Below the pieces are notes generated by a model. The model did not search any database. It worked only from the letters and a program-made list of their open reading frames with translations, and was not told the origin of the DNA. The translations under genes were made by a program, and so were the position numbers. From assembly GCA_029243545.1 (NCBI GenBank), contig JAQWRV010000029.1, positions 98,295 through 162,294 of the forward strand: a DNA stretch of 64,000 nucleotides, given 5' to 3'. How positions within the stretch are numbered: position 1 is the first letter of the stretch; every line of letters starts with the position of its first letter. Below, piece after piece: positions 1 to 8,960 of this stretch. The stretch comes from Rhodospirillaceae bacterium. GTDB taxonomy: Bacteria; Pseudomonadota; Alphaproteobacteria; Rhodospirillales; Rhodospirillaceae.

Positions 1-821
1 CCCTGACGGATTTAGCACCGCCAGACGCGGTAGTTCTCATCGCTAAAGACCCGCAGGCTGCTTTCTCGGTTGTAGCGGACTCTTTTTATCCTAATCGGTC
101 TAGTCCGATTATGGACGCTGAGCAGATGCCAAACGGTGCTTTAATCCATCCGGACGCGGTGATCGCTGAGGACGTTCTCATTGCGCCGGGTGCCGTTATT
201 GGCCCTGGTGCAATGGTTGGTGCGCGGTCCCGTATCGGTTCGATGACAACGGTAGGAACGGGTGTGATGATTGGCGAGGACTGCGATGTGGGTCCTAACG
301 TTTCTATCGGGTACTGCCTCGTCGGCTCAAATGTCATGATTCATCCTGGGGTGCGCATTGGTCAGGACGGCTTTGGTTTCGTTTTCGATAGTGTTGCCGG
401 CCGGCACCGCAAAGTACCTCAATTGGGGCGCGTGATTATTCAAGATGACGTGGAGATTGGTGCTAACACGACGATTGACCGTGGCACACTGGATGACACC
501 GAAATAGGTGAAGGGTGCCGGATCGATAATCAAGTCCAAATTGGCCACAACGTATCTCTCGGCAAAAGATGCATAATCGTTTCCCAGGTGGGTTTATCAG
601 GCAGTTGCAAGATTGGTGACGATGTTGTGATTGCGGGTCAGGTAGGGCTGGCAGACCATGTAAGGGTAGGTCCAAAGGCCAGAATTGCGGCAAAATCTGG
701 TGTTATGCGTGATATTCCGCCGGGTACTGTAGTAATGGGATACCCTGCTAAGCCAATCCGCACATTTTGGCGCGAGGTCGCTGCCTTGGGCCGGTTGACG
801 GGTAAAGGTAAGCCCTCTTAA
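1..821 (+). CDS. lpxD: LpxD, UDP-3-O-acylglucosamine N-acyltransferase (5' partial)
   Basis: Adds the second (N-linked) hydroxyacyl chain to UDP-3-O-acyl-glucosamine in lipid A synthesis, in the cytoplasm. The frame is open from the left edge of the window, so the gene starts outside it; about 272 codons are present against roughly 340 usual for the family. The visible part has the end of the N-terminal uridine-binding domain followed by the left-handed beta-helix built of hexapeptide repeats (for example [14 protein letters not shown] and [13 protein letters not shown]) and the C-terminal [12 protein letters not shown] tail typical of LpxD. It is followed closely by fabZ and lpxA, the standard lipid A operon order. 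Identification is secure; only the start is missing. Confidence 0.95.
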   Translation, partial: LTDLAPPDAVVLIAKDPQAAFSVVADSFYPNRSSPIMDAEQMPNGALIHPDAVIAEDVLIAPGAVIGPGAMVGARSRIGSMTTVGTGVMIGEDCDVGPNVSIGYCLVGSNVMIHPGVRIGQDGFGFVFDSVAGRHRKVPQLGRVIIQDDVEIGANTTIDRGTLDDTEIGEGCRIDNQVQIGHNVSLGKRCIIVSQVGLSGSCKIGDDVVIAGQVGLADHVRVGPKARIAAKSGVMRDIPPGTVVMGYPAKPIRTFWREVAALGRLTGKGKPS

Positions 822-856
822 TAGATAGAGACAATTTGTGTAAGGGAACAGGCGCT

Positions 857-1324
857 ATGGATGGAGAAACGGTCAACGCCTCGGCCTCCACCATCGATAT
901 TCATCGTATTATCGAAATGATTCCGCATCGCTATCCATTTCTTTTGGTGGACCGCATCGAAGACGTAGTTCTGGGTGAGAGCGCTGTCGGGGTCAAAAAC
1001 GTTACGATTAATGAACCCTTCTTTCAGGGGCATTTTCCAGGCCGGCCGGTAATGCCTGGGGTTCTTATTGTCGAAGCAATGGCTCAAACGGCTGCGGTTT
1101 TGGTGGTCCATACCCTTGGTAAGGAAGCCGAAGGAAAACTCGTATATTTCATGACGATTGAAAATGCTCGGTTTCGCCGCCCGGTAGAGCCAGGTGATCA
1201 ACTACGCTTGGTCTGTACCAAATTAAAGCAACGGGCGGCAGTCTGGAAGTTTAGCGGAGAGGCGCGCGTCGGTGATACGGTCGTGGCCGAAGCGACTTAT
1301 TCAGCAATGATCATGGAGCAATAG
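857..1324 (+). CDS. fabZ: FabZ, 3-hydroxyacyl-ACP dehydratase
   Basis: Dehydrates (3R)-hydroxyacyl-ACP in fatty acid elongation and shares that substrate pool with LpxA and LpxD. The 155-residue product has the hot-dog fold signature: MIPHRYPFLLVDR near the N-terminus and the catalytic HFPGRPVMPGVLIVEAMAQ stretch with its His and Glu. I chose the ATG at 857 because AAGGGA lies nine bases before it; an in-frame TTG at 836 would add seven residues that do not look like the family. The gene sits 35 bases after lpxD and 3 bases before lpxA, so it is co-transcribed with them. Confidence 0.95.
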   Translation: MDGETVNASASTIDIHRIIEMIPHRYPFLLVDRIEDVVLGESAVGVKNVTINEPFFQGHFPGRPVMPGVLIVEAMAQTAAVLVVHTLGKEAEGKLVYFMTIENARFRRPVEPGDQLRLVCTKLKQRAAVWKFSGEARVGDTVVAEATYSAMIMEQ

Positions 1325-1327
1325 TGT

Positions 1328-2134
1328 ATGCCGGAGATTCATCCGACCGCTGTTGTTGACTCTTCAGCTCAAGTCGCGGAAACGGTTTCAATCGGTCCTT
1401 ACTGTGTCGTCGGCTCCAATGTTGTCCTGCACGCCGACGTTCACCTTAAATCACATATTGTTGTAGATGGGCATACAACAGTTGGTAAGGGAACGGTTGT
1501 TCATCCCTTTGTATCGCTCGGTTTGTCGCCGCAGCATGCAAACTTCAAAGGCGAACCATCAACTCTGATAGTTGGTGAAAACAATTCGATCCGGGAGCAC
1601 GTTACGATGCATCCTGGAACGGAGAGTGGCCGAATGACGACAACGGTTGGGGACAACTGTTTATTTATGGTAGGGAGCCATGTTGCTCACGACTGCGCAA
1701 TCGCAGATGACGTCATTCTGACAAATAATGTTGCTTTGGGCGGACATGTCGTCGTCGACGAGTTCGCAATCATCGGCGGTCTTTCTGGCATTCATCAATA
1801 TGTACGGGTAGGGAAGCATTCGATGATCGGTGGCTGTTCGGCCGTTGAAAGTGATGTTATTCCCTATGGCTCTGTTAAGGGAAATCGCGGGCGTCTTGCT
1901 GGTTTGAATGTCATAGGTCTTCGCCGACGTGGTTTTTCACGCGAGGATATACGTTCGCTCCGTACGGCGTACGGACTTTTGTTTTCGCAAGGAGGCAATA
2001 TGGCTGAACGTATCAGTGAAGTTGCCGATCTGTTTAGTGATCATCCGGGCGTTATGGACATTATCGATTTTATTCGGGCAGATTCGTCGCGTGCTATTTG
2101 CCAGCCCCTCTCGTCAAACGGCAACGGCAGCTGA
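1328..2134 (+). CDS. lpxA: LpxA, UDP-N-acetylglucosamine acyltransferase
   Basis: Performs the first step of lipid A synthesis, 3-O-acylation of UDP-GlcNAc from hydroxyacyl-ACP. The 268-residue protein starts with IHPTAVVDSSAQVAETVSIG and continues in hexapeptide repeats. The HVAHDC segment contains the catalytic His, and the C-terminal helical part has the NVIGLRRRGFS motif of the family. Length matches the usual 255-270. It starts 3 bases after fabZ and is followed by lpxI. Confidence 0.95.
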   Translation: MPEIHPTAVVDSSAQVAETVSIGPYCVVGSNVVLHADVHLKSHIVVDGHTTVGKGTVVHPFVSLGLSPQHANFKGEPSTLIVGENNSIREHVTMHPGTESGRMTTTVGDNCLFMVGSHVAHDCAIADDVILTNNVALGGHVVVDEFAIIGGLSGIHQYVRVGKHSMIGGCSAVESDVIPYGSVKGNRGRLAGLNVIGLRRRGFSREDIRSLRTAYGLLFSQGGNMAERISEVADLFSDHPGVMDIIDFIRADSSRAICQPLSSNGNGS

Positions 2135-2170
2135 GCACGCAAGGCCGGATTGCATTGTAATGGTTCGATC

Positions 2171-3031
2171 ATGACGAACCCAGAACAGAAGAAACTCGGT
2201 ATTATCGCCGGTGATGGGCATTTACCGGCTTTGCTGATTGCAGCCTGCAGAGGACAGAACCGGCCATACACTGTGATTGCTATTCAAGGGGCTGCCCAAC
2301 CTGACTTGTTGGGCGAAGATCCGGCGCTTTGGATGAGATTGGGCGCAGCAGCGAACGGTTTTGCGCAATTGCGCAGTGATGGCGTCGAGTGCGTCGTCCT
2401 TGCCGGTAAAGTCATGCGCCCTTCGTTCAAAGACTTAATGCCGGATTGGCGCACGGCGAAGTTCATCGCGCGCGTTGGGACACGTGCCTTTACTGAGCGT
2501 CATTCTGTCGGCGATGATAAGTTCATGCGTGCAGTAGTCGCAGAGATTGAAATTGATGGCTTTGTCATCGTTGGCGTTGACACTGTACTGCCTGAACTGA
2601 TTGCAAAACGCGGACCTATTGGAAAGAAGAAACCAACAGTGGGGGACTTTGCAGATATATCCGTTGGATTCCAGGCGGCAAAAGATCTTGGTCAGAAGGA
2701 TATAGGTCAAGCGGTTGTCGTGCAGAATGGGGCCGTAATTTGTAAAGAAAGCGAGACCGGGACGGATTCATTGATTGCCGCCGCAGGTGCGATAAAGGCC
2801 GACGGTCCAGGACCCATACTCGTCAAAACAACAAAGCCCGGACAGGATCGTAGAGTAGACCTTCCAGCGATAGGTGTGAAAACCATAATGACTGCTGCAG
2901 AAGCGGGGTTCCGTGGCATAGCTATCGAATCGGAAAACACTTTGATTCTTGGTCGCGCCGCTGTGGCTGTTTCCGCTGATGAGAAAGGGTTATTTGTTGT
3001 TGCAGTTGACGGAAGTGAATGGGCGAAATGA
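2171..3031 (+). CDS. lpxI: LpxI, UDP-2,3-diacylglucosamine pyrophosphatase (DUF1009)
   Basis: Hydrolyses UDP-2,3-diacylglucosamine to lipid X and UMP. It is the alphaproteobacterial replacement for LpxH. The 286-residue product shows the LpxI pattern: N-terminal LGIIAGDGHLPALL, then MRPSFKDLMPD and the C-terminal domain with KKKPTVGDFADISVG, AVVVQNG and GPILVKTTKPGQDRRVDLPA. The ATG at 2171 is preferred to a TTG at 2150, which would add seven unrelated residues. It lies between lpxA and lpxB and overlaps lpxB by four bases (ATGA), as expected for translational coupling. Confidence 0.93.
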   Translation: MTNPEQKKLGIIAGDGHLPALLIAACRGQNRPYTVIAIQGAAQPDLLGEDPALWMRLGAAANGFAQLRSDGVECVVLAGKVMRPSFKDLMPDWRTAKFIARVGTRAFTERHSVGDDKFMRAVVAEIEIDGFVIVGVDTVLPELIAKRGPIGKKKPTVGDFADISVGFQAAKDLGQKDIGQAVVVQNGAVICKESETGTDSLIAAAGAIKADGPGPILVKTTKPGQDRRVDLPAIGVKTIMTAAEAGFRGIAIESENTLILGRAAVAVSADEKGLFVVAVDGSEWAK

Positions 3032-4188
3032 CTCGACGCGTAACATCTATCTACGTCTTAGCCTTGGAACCGTCCGGGGATATTCTCGGTGCGCGGTTAA
3101 TCGCTGCTTTACGTGACCAAGCAAGTGTGTCTGTCTCCTTTTCTGGTGTGGGGGGAACGGCCATGAAAGCAGCCGGCTTGGATTCTTTATTTGACCCATC
3201 AGACTTAGCCATTCTTGGAATATTTGAAGTTCTACCCAAAGCGAGAACGGTTTTACGGCGCGTGCGCGATGTTCTTGCAGATATAGAACGAGTCCATCCC
3301 GATGTATTGGTAACCATAGACTCCTGGGGGTTTACCGGCCGGGTTCATAAAGCACTGGCCAAGAAAAACAGTACAGTTAAGCGTGTCCGTTATGTTGCGC
3401 CACAAGTATGGGCCTGGCGGCCGGGCCGTGCAAAACAGCTCTCAGGATGGATTGACCATCTTCTAACATTATTCCCTTTTGAGCCGCCGTTGTTCGAGCG
3501 TCATGGACTTGCAGCGACTTGGGTTGGTCATCCGATAACGGAAAGCGTGTTTCGGGGCAGTAGCGCGCGGTTCCGGTCTGAAAATAGTCTCGGCGCTGAC
3601 GCTCAGGTGCTGACCGTTCTGCCGGGTAGCCGGCAATCAGAAATTCACACGCTCATGCCAGTGTTTGGTCAAGCCATAGCGCAGCTGGCCGATCGCTTGC
3701 CAGAGATTTCAGTCGCAATTCCAACATTAGCGCACGTTGAGGCGGAGGTGCGGGCTTGGGCTAAGACATTACCCATCGAGGCACATGTGGTTGTGGGTAG
3801 TGACGCGCGCGATGACGCATTCGCCGCATCATCCGCGGCGCTTTCAGCATCAGGAACTGTAACGCTTGAACTCGCCCGCGCAGAGTTGCCGCACGTAATT
3901 GCGTATAAGGTTAATCCGTTTTCTGCGTTCGTGTTCCGGCGCTTAACTAAGACTCGTTACGTCAATCTCATCAACGTGCTCATGGGCGAAGAGGTCGTTC
4001 CAGAATGTTTGCAGGAAAGATGTACGGCGAAGGTATTGTCTGAGGTGGTGTATTCTTTAATGAAAAGTGAACCGCAGCGACGCAAACAACTGTACGCGTT
4101 CCATTCGGCGCTGGCTCAACTTTCACCAGGGGAAGTAGCCCCAAGCGATGGGGCAGCAGAAATTATTATTGAGTTATCAAAAAATTAA
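3028..4188 (+). CDS. lpxB: LpxB, lipid-A-disaccharide synthase
   Basis: Glycosyltransferase family 19 enzyme that joins UDP-diacylglucosamine to lipid X, giving the lipid A disaccharide at the inner face of the cytoplasmic membrane. Supporting motifs are EPSGDILGARLIAAL at the N-terminus, PQVWAWRPGR and GHPITESV in the middle, LPGSRQSEI in the nucleotide-binding part, and SASGTVTLELA. The start at 3028 forms an ATGA overlap with lpxI. An ATG at 3019 in the same frame would add three residues and cannot be excluded. It ends the plus-strand operon; no clear terminator was seen before the minus-strand remnant that follows. Confidence 0.94.
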   Translation: MTRRVTSIYVLALEPSGDILGARLIAALRDQASVSVSFSGVGGTAMKAAGLDSLFDPSDLAILGIFEVLPKARTVLRRVRDVLADIERVHPDVLVTIDSWGFTGRVHKALAKKNSTVKRVRYVAPQVWAWRPGRAKQLSGWIDHLLTLFPFEPPLFERHGLAATWVGHPITESVFRGSSARFRSENSLGADAQVLTVLPGSRQSEIHTLMPVFGQAIAQLADRLPEISVAIPTLAHVEAEVRAWAKTLPIEAHVVVGSDARDDAFAASSAALSASGTVTLELARAELPHVIAYKVNPFSAFVFRRLTKTRYVNLINVLMGEEVVPECLQERCTAKVLSEVVYSLMKSEPQRRKQLYAFHSALAQLSPGEVAPSDGAAEIIIELSKN

Positions 4189-4202
4189 ATTTTCAGATCC
4201 AC

Positions 4203-4494
4203 TCAGCCGAACGTATTGAGAAACGTGTTGGTTAATTCTTCATCTGTGCGGATCAGAGCAACAGGAGCTTCATGCTGAGTTGAGGGCGTTAGCAGACCAA
4301 TGCTTTCCCCGTGCTAGGTTCACCGGTCTTTAGGAATCTTGCGCAAAAAACGGCGACGCTGCCGATTGGGGATTCGCTAACAAGGGCGGGCGTGGTCGCT
4401 AGAAGGTCCGCAGCCTGTGCGTTGGCGATATTATTTGCCCGCACATGAACAACCTGCTGAGCAGCGCTGATGTGCCGATACCGGCAACGTTCAC
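4203..4494 (-). pseudogene. Frameshifted remnant, flagellar rod/hook N-terminus-like
   Basis: The 444-base gap between lpxB and gltA holds a broken minus-strand reading frame. A GTG at 4494, preceded by GGAG, begins VNVAGIGTSAL. One frame over it continues as SAAQQVVHVRANNIANAQ and then LLATTPALVSESPIGSVAV. A third frame gives EAPVALIRTDEELTNTF and a stop at 4203-4205. The order 'GIGTSAL..SAAQQ..VRANNIANAQ' is what the N-terminal domain of flagellar rod and hook proteins looks like (ANNIAN motif). The total length, 292 bases, is not a multiple of three. The homology is my inference; the frameshifts are read directly. Confidence 0.4.
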
Positions 4495-4632
4495 GGGTGG
4501 CGCTCCATTAAGATTGTGAGCTGGGTTATAGAGGAACGCGGCAGACTACCTCAGGGATACTGAAAACGGTGTGGCCTAAAGAAAACAGCTCCCATGGGTG
4601 GCGCCGCTGAATGATCCAGTGACAAGCCCGAT

Positions 4633-5919
4633 CTAACGATTATCGAGGGCCACGTAGTCCCGTTCGGTCGGTCCTGTATACAATTGACGGGGGCGGCCTA
4701 TTTTTTGATGTGGATCTTCTACCATTTCATTCCATTGAGCGATCCAGCCGGTTGTCCGAGCCAAAGCAAACAGTGCGGTGAACATGGTCACTGGAATACC
4801 CATAGCCTGGAAGATAATGCCGGAATAAAAATCAACGTTCGGATAAAGCTTTTTCTCGATGAAGTATTCGTCTTCAAGCGCGATTTTTTCTAAGGCAATA
4901 GCGATATCGAGTAAGGCGTTATCTTTGACACCCAGTTCGTCGAGTACTTCTTTACAGGTTTCAGCCATGATCTTCGCGCGCGGGTCATAGTTCTTATACA
5001 CCCGATGGCCGAAGCCCATAAGACGGAACGGATCGTCTTTGTCTTTGGCCTTGCCAACATACTCATCAATACGGTTGGCATCGCCGATCTCATTAAGCAT
5101 GTTGAGCACTGCTTCATTGGCGCCGCCATGGGCAGGCCCCCACAAGGATGCAATGCCAGCTGCGATACAGGCGAACGGGTTGGCGCCGGAAGATCCGGCC
5201 AGGCGTACCGTCGATGTGGACGCGTTCTGTTCATGGTCGGCATGCAATATTAGAATGCGGTCCATCGCTTTAGAGAGGACCGGATTAACTTCGTAATCCT
5301 CACAGGGTGTTGCAAACATCATGTGGAGGAAGTTTTCCGCATAACCGAGGTCGTTCCGCGGATAAATAAACGGCTGCCCTTGTGAGTATTTATAGGCCCA
5401 GGCAGCAATCGTGGGCATTTTTGCGATGAGCCGGTATGACGAAATACGCCGGTGGTCCGGGTTCGTGATGTCGAGACTGTCGTGATAGAACGCCGACAAC
5501 GCACCAACCACGCCGCACATAATGGCCATGGGGTGGGCGTCACGCCTGAAGCCAGAATAGAAGTTATGGATCTGTTCATGCAGCATCGAGTGATAAGTGA
5601 TGTCGTGCTCGAACACTGCCTTTGTCGCTTTGTCTGGCAATTCACCGTGCTGCAACAAGTAAGCAACTTCTTCAAAGTTGCAGTTCTCGGCTAGATCTCC
5701 GATGGCATACCCACGATGCAAGAGCATACCGATATCGCCATCAATATAGGTGATTGCGGATTCACAGCTGCCGGTCGAGGTGAATCCGGGGTCATACGTG
5801 AACATGCCGGTTTCGGCATAAAACTTGCGGATGTCGACCACATCAGGCCCGGTCGAGCCGCTCAGGACTGGATACTCGTAGGATTTGTTTTCTGCATTCA
5901 GGGTCACGGTATCAGCCAC
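4633..5919 (-). CDS. gltA: Citrate synthase
   Basis: Condenses acetyl-CoA with oxaloacetate at entry to the TCA cycle. The product is about 428 residues, the normal size for the hexameric Gram-negative type. Visible motifs are the [20 protein letters not shown] region with its active-site His and the [14 protein letters not shown] signature with the second catalytic His, followed by the distal catalytic Asp region near YPNVDFYSG. The GTG at 5919 is chosen because AGGA lies seven bases before it and the protein then starts ADTVTLN. An ATG at 5958 would add 13 residues and has less support. gltX lies upstream on the same strand. Confidence 0.95.
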   Translation of the reverse strand: MADTVTLNAENKSYEYPVLSGSTGPDVVDIRKFYAETGMFTYDPGFTSTGSCESAITYIDGDIGMLLHRGYAIGDLAENCNFEEVAYLLQHGELPDKATKAVFEHDITYHSMLHEQIHNFYSGFRRDAHPMAIMCGVVGALSAFYHDSLDITNPDHRRISSYRLIAKMPTIAAWAYKYSQGQPFIYPRNDLGYAENFLHMMFATPCEDYEVNPVLSKAMDRILILHADHEQNASTSTVRLAGSSGANPFACIAAGIASLWGPAHGGANEAVLNMLNEIGDANRIDEYVGKAKDKDDPFRLMGFGHRVYKNYDPRAKIMAETCKEVLDELGVKDNALLDIAIALEKIALEDEYFIEKKLYPNVDFYSGIIFQAMGIPVTMFTALFALARTTGWIAQWNEMVEDPHQKIGRPRQLYTGPTERDYVALDNR

Positions 5920-6089
5920 GGTGCAGTCCTTTCGTTTTTCAGGGCAGGGTACTCCCAAGAACGAGTCAGCCCCTTCTAATTATTGGAATTTGCTGCGGTG
6001 CTTATAATACGTCGACCCCAAACGATCAATTGGGTGGGGCACCAAAGCATTCCAGCGTCCGAAACGTGAATGCGCTAATCCATTGAGAA

Positions 6090-7496
6090 CTAAGTAGTTA
6101 CGGTCACATCCGTGATTCGGGCAAGTGATTCTGAGCAACCGAAAATCGCCATAACTTCGAATATGGGCGGAGAAACTGTCGTTCCAGTTATGGCCGCTCT
6201 CAACGGCTGGGCGACTTCTCTTAGTTTTAATCCATGTCCCTCAGCATAATTCCGGGCCCACTCTTCCAACGCTCCAGCTGTCCAAGGTTCTAGCTCCGCC
6301 AGAACGTTGTGCGCCGCAGCAAGAACCGCACGTCCACTGTTGCTGAGGATTTTGTTGGCCTTATCATCCAAAGTAAGCGGCCGAGGGCGCACATAAAGTG
6401 CAGCGCTTTCTTTCAAATCACTCAATGTTTTGGCGCGTTCCGCAAGGCCGGCCATGCCTGCTGAGAGCCGCTGTGTTGTTTCTTCGTCAACCGCCGCACC
6501 AGTCGCGGTCTCAAGATCACCGGCCATAAGGTCGATGAGACGCTGCGGATCCGCAGATTTAAGGTAATGAGCGTTGAGGGCCGTTAACTTTTCAGTATCA
6601 AAGCGGGCAGGGGATTTACCTAGGCTTGTGCCGTCAAACCATTCGATCGCTTGCTCATCTGAGATGATTTCATCATCTCCGTGTCCCCATCCCAGGCGCA
6701 GCAGATAGTTCCGCATGGCCTCGGGTAGAAACCCCATATCCCGATAAGCTTCAGCGCCTAGGGCACCGTGGCGTTTTGACAATTTGGCGCCGTCGGGACC
6801 GTGAATGAGCGGCACATGCCCAAAGGTTGGTGGCGTCCAGTCCATGGCATTGAACAGCTGGATTTGCCGGAATGCGTTGGTGAGGTGATCATCACCGCGG
6901 ATCACGTGGGTGATTTCCATATCATGGTCGTCAACGACCACCGAAAGCATGTAAGTAGGCGATCCGTCCGAGCGAAGCAGGATCATGTCATCAAGTTGAG
7001 CATTGGCAACGGTCACCTGGCCCTGGACCAAATCGTTCACAACCGTTTCCCCCTCTTGAGGGGCTTTCAACCGGATGACCGGATCCACCCCTGCCGGCGC
7101 GTCTGCTGGGTCACGATCACGCCAGCGGCCGTCGTACCGTGTAGGGAGCCCTGCAGCCTTTTGCTGATCGCGCATTTCTTTCAGTTTATACGGAGAGGTG
7201 TAACACTTGTAGGCGTGCCCTGTATCGAGAAGCTGCTGGGCTACTTCGGCATGCCTGTCCCTTTTGGCGGACTGGGAAACAGGCTCACCATCCCACTCCA
7301 AACCGAGCCACGTCAGGGCATCATAAATGGCATCGATAGCCTCCATGGTGGAGCGTTTCTTGTCGGTGTCTTCAACCCGGAGCAAATACCGCCCGCCGTG
7401 ATGGCGTGCGAATAGGAGATTAAACAGCGCCGTACGGGCGCCGCCGATGTGTAGAAATCCAGTGGGAGACGGTGCAAATCGGGTGACGACAGTCAT
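6090..7496 (-). CDS. gltX: Glutamyl-tRNA synthetase
   Basis: Charges tRNA-Glu; many alphaproteobacteria also use GltX-type enzymes with the amidotransferase GatCAB to make Gln-tRNA. The 468-residue class I synthetase has the HIGH-type motif in GFLHIGGARTALFN and the KMSKS-type motif in KLSKRHGALGAEAY, with the glutamate-binding RFAPSPTG at the start. It is directly upstream of gltA on the same strand and divergent from the comEC remnant. The usual alphaproteobacterial order gltA-gltX-comEC-lexA is therefore kept in position if not in function. Confidence 0.95.
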   Translation of the reverse strand: MTVVTRFAPSPTGFLHIGGARTALFNLLFARHHGGRYLLRVEDTDKKRSTMEAIDAIYDALTWLGLEWDGEPVSQSAKRDRHAEVAQQLLDTGHAYKCYTSPYKLKEMRDQQKAAGLPTRYDGRWRDRDPADAPAGVDPVIRLKAPQEGETVVNDLVQGQVTVANAQLDDMILLRSDGSPTYMLSVVVDDHDMEITHVIRGDDHLTNAFRQIQLFNAMDWTPPTFGHVPLIHGPDGAKLSKRHGALGAEAYRDMGFLPEAMRNYLLRLGWGHGDDEIISDEQAIEWFDGTSLGKSPARFDTEKLTALNAHYLKSADPQRLIDLMAGDLETATGAAVDEETTQRLSAGMAGLAERAKTLSDLKESAALYVRPRPLTLDDKANKILSNSGRAVLAAAHNVLAELEPWTAGALEEWARNYAEGHGLKLREVAQPLRAAITGTTVSPPIFEVMAIFGCSESLARITDVTVTT

Positions 7497-7605
7497 AATG
7501 AGGGCAATCGATGTGAGAGGTAACGCGCGTTAACGCTGCACGGTGGCGCATCCTGTAGCATACTGGTAGGAAGAGCGAAATGGAGCCTGTTACAGCGACA
7601 AAATC

Positions 7606-8138
7606 ATGGCCGAAACCGCGTCGGATATGATGACAGATTCTCTAGACGATGATCTAGAGCAAGCGGACGGTGAAGCGACGTCAGCGTAGTACGCGTTCGC
7701 TGCAGAACAAGCGTTGAGACAAACCCAGCATGGAGTTTTGTGGCGGCCAACCCTTGGTGCAGTTGGCGTTGGTGTATTTTTCTCTCTCGCGAGTGACCCA
7801 CAACCGCTAGCCGGTGTGACCGTTCTCGGCTTAGCCGCTGTGTTGCGCTTTGCATTTCGAAAGGTCTCAATCCTCCGTTTCCTCAGGCTTGTTCCGTTGA
7901 CTGTCGGAATCATCCAGCCGTGGTTGGCGGATACACCTAATATTCTGGTGAATGAAAAGGCCGAGGTGTTTGCAGTTTTAGGTGACGACGGCCGAATAGT
8001 CTTGTCACTAGGCCTGAGAGAAGGCTTTACCCGCGGCGTTTGGGTCGAACGGTGATCGTGTCCGTGTATCACGGGTCTCGGGTTATACGGGCCGGCGGAT
8101 TTGGAATAAACCTACTTGGCGTCTCCCAAAATCAGTAG
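7606..8138 (+). pseudogene. comEC: comEC remnant: N- and C-terminal ends only
   Basis: ComEC/Rec2 is the inner-membrane channel for transforming DNA, normally 650-800 residues. Here one frame runs from an ATG at 7606, stops at a TAG (7687-7689), then continues as an N-terminal ComEC-like stretch (LRQTQHGVLWRPTLGAVGVG, FFSLASDPQPLAGV). It passes with no gap in reading frame to a ComEC C-terminal-like segment (ADTPNILVNEKAEVFAVLGD, DGRIVLS, FTRGVWVER) and a TGA near 8055. In the next frame IRAGGFGIN continues the family's YRAGG-type ending. The whole competence domain and most of the beta-lactamase-like domain are absent. Position between gltX and lexA is where comEC sits in many alphaproteobacteria. 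Stop, deletion and frameshift are seen; the family assignment is inference from motifs and synteny. Confidence 0.7.
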
Positions 8139-8139
8139 A

Positions 8140-8880
8140 CTAATACTGCCTCAACAGTCCCACCAACTTGCCTTGAACCTTCACACGGTCCGGCCCAAAA
8201 ATGCGTGTCTCGTACTCGGGGTTAGCCGGCTCGAGAGCAATAGACTCACCCTTGCGCCGCAGACGTTTCAGAGTGGCTTCTTCGTTATCGACAAGGGCAA
8301 CGACGATGGACCCGTTTTCTGCAGTAGTTGCGTTCTGAATAATCACGGTATCGCCATCAAGGATGCCGGCCTCAATCATGGAATTCCCTTCAATGGTCAG
8401 GGCGTAGTGATCGCCGCTGCCCAGAAGGCCGGGTGGAACGCCCACATGGTCTGAGGGATTGCTCAAGGCTTCGATGGGCATACCTGCGGCGATTTTTCCA
8501 TACAGGGGAAGTTGGACAGATCCCTCGGAATCGTTCGCACAGATTTCCCCGACAATCACTTCGACCTCAGAGGGCCCTTCGGCTGGGGCATCGACGCCTT
8601 GAGGGCTTCTGAACCTGCCTGCGATGACGTTGCTGCTTGCGGCTGCACTGTCTTCCGCGGTGATGTTCTCCGGTAGTTTAACCACTTCCAAAGCCCGGGC
8701 CCGATGGGGCAGACGACTTAAGAAACCCCGTTCTTCGAGGGCTGTAATGAGGCGGTGAATACCTGATTTTGACTTTAGACCAAGGGCGCCCTTCATCTCG
8801 TCGAAGGAGGGCGCAACGCCGTCGCTTTGCATCCGCTCATGAATGAATGTCAGCAGTTGATGTTGTTTCTTGGTGAGCAT
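8140..8880 (-). CDS. lexA: LexA, SOS repressor
   Basis: Represses DNA-damage genes and cleaves itself when RecA filaments form. The 246-residue product has the N-terminal winged helix ([20 protein letters not shown], then [20 protein letters not shown]), a linker, the Ala-Gly cleavage site in KIAAGMP, the catalytic Ser in EGNSMIEAG and the catalytic Lys in EEATLKRL. The ATG at 8880 gives the standard N-terminus; longer in-frame starts up to 8940 would run through the operator. An SOS box lies 42 bases upstream, so the gene is autoregulated. moeA is upstream on the same strand. Confidence 0.96.
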   Translation of the reverse strand: MLTKKQHQLLTFIHERMQSDGVAPSFDEMKGALGLKSKSGIHRLITALEERGFLSRLPHRARALEVVKLPENITAEDSAAASSNVIAGRFRSPQGVDAPAEGPSEVEVIVGEICANDSEGSVQLPLYGKIAAGMPIEALSNPSDHVGVPPGLLGSGDHYALTIEGNSMIEAGILDGDTVIIQNATTAENGSIVVALVDNEEATLKRLRRKGESIALEPANPEYETRIFGPDRVKVQGKLVGLLRQY

Positions 8881-8921
8881 TGAGCCGATCTCCATGCAGA
8901 ACAAAGCATAAACAGAAATAT

Positions 8922-8936
8922 GTTCTACTTTAGTTC
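8922..8936 (-). promoter_or_regulatory. SOS box (LexA operator) of lexA
   Basis: A perfect alphaproteobacterial LexA operator: GTTC at 8922-8925, seven bases, GTTC at 8933-8936 (GAAC-N7-GAAC on the coding strand). It lies between the end of moeA and the start of lexA, placing it at the lexA promoter. The direct-repeat form differs from the palindromic CTGT-N8-ACAG box of gammaproteobacteria and supports the taxonomic placement. Confidence 0.85.
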
Positions 8937-8960
8937 TCATGGGTGGTCAAGGCTGACGGC

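Noticed and set aside
6801-7415. 204-codon plus-strand open frame inside gltX
   Set aside because: Exactly antisense to a secure gltX; long antisense frames of this sort are common in GC-rich codon usage.
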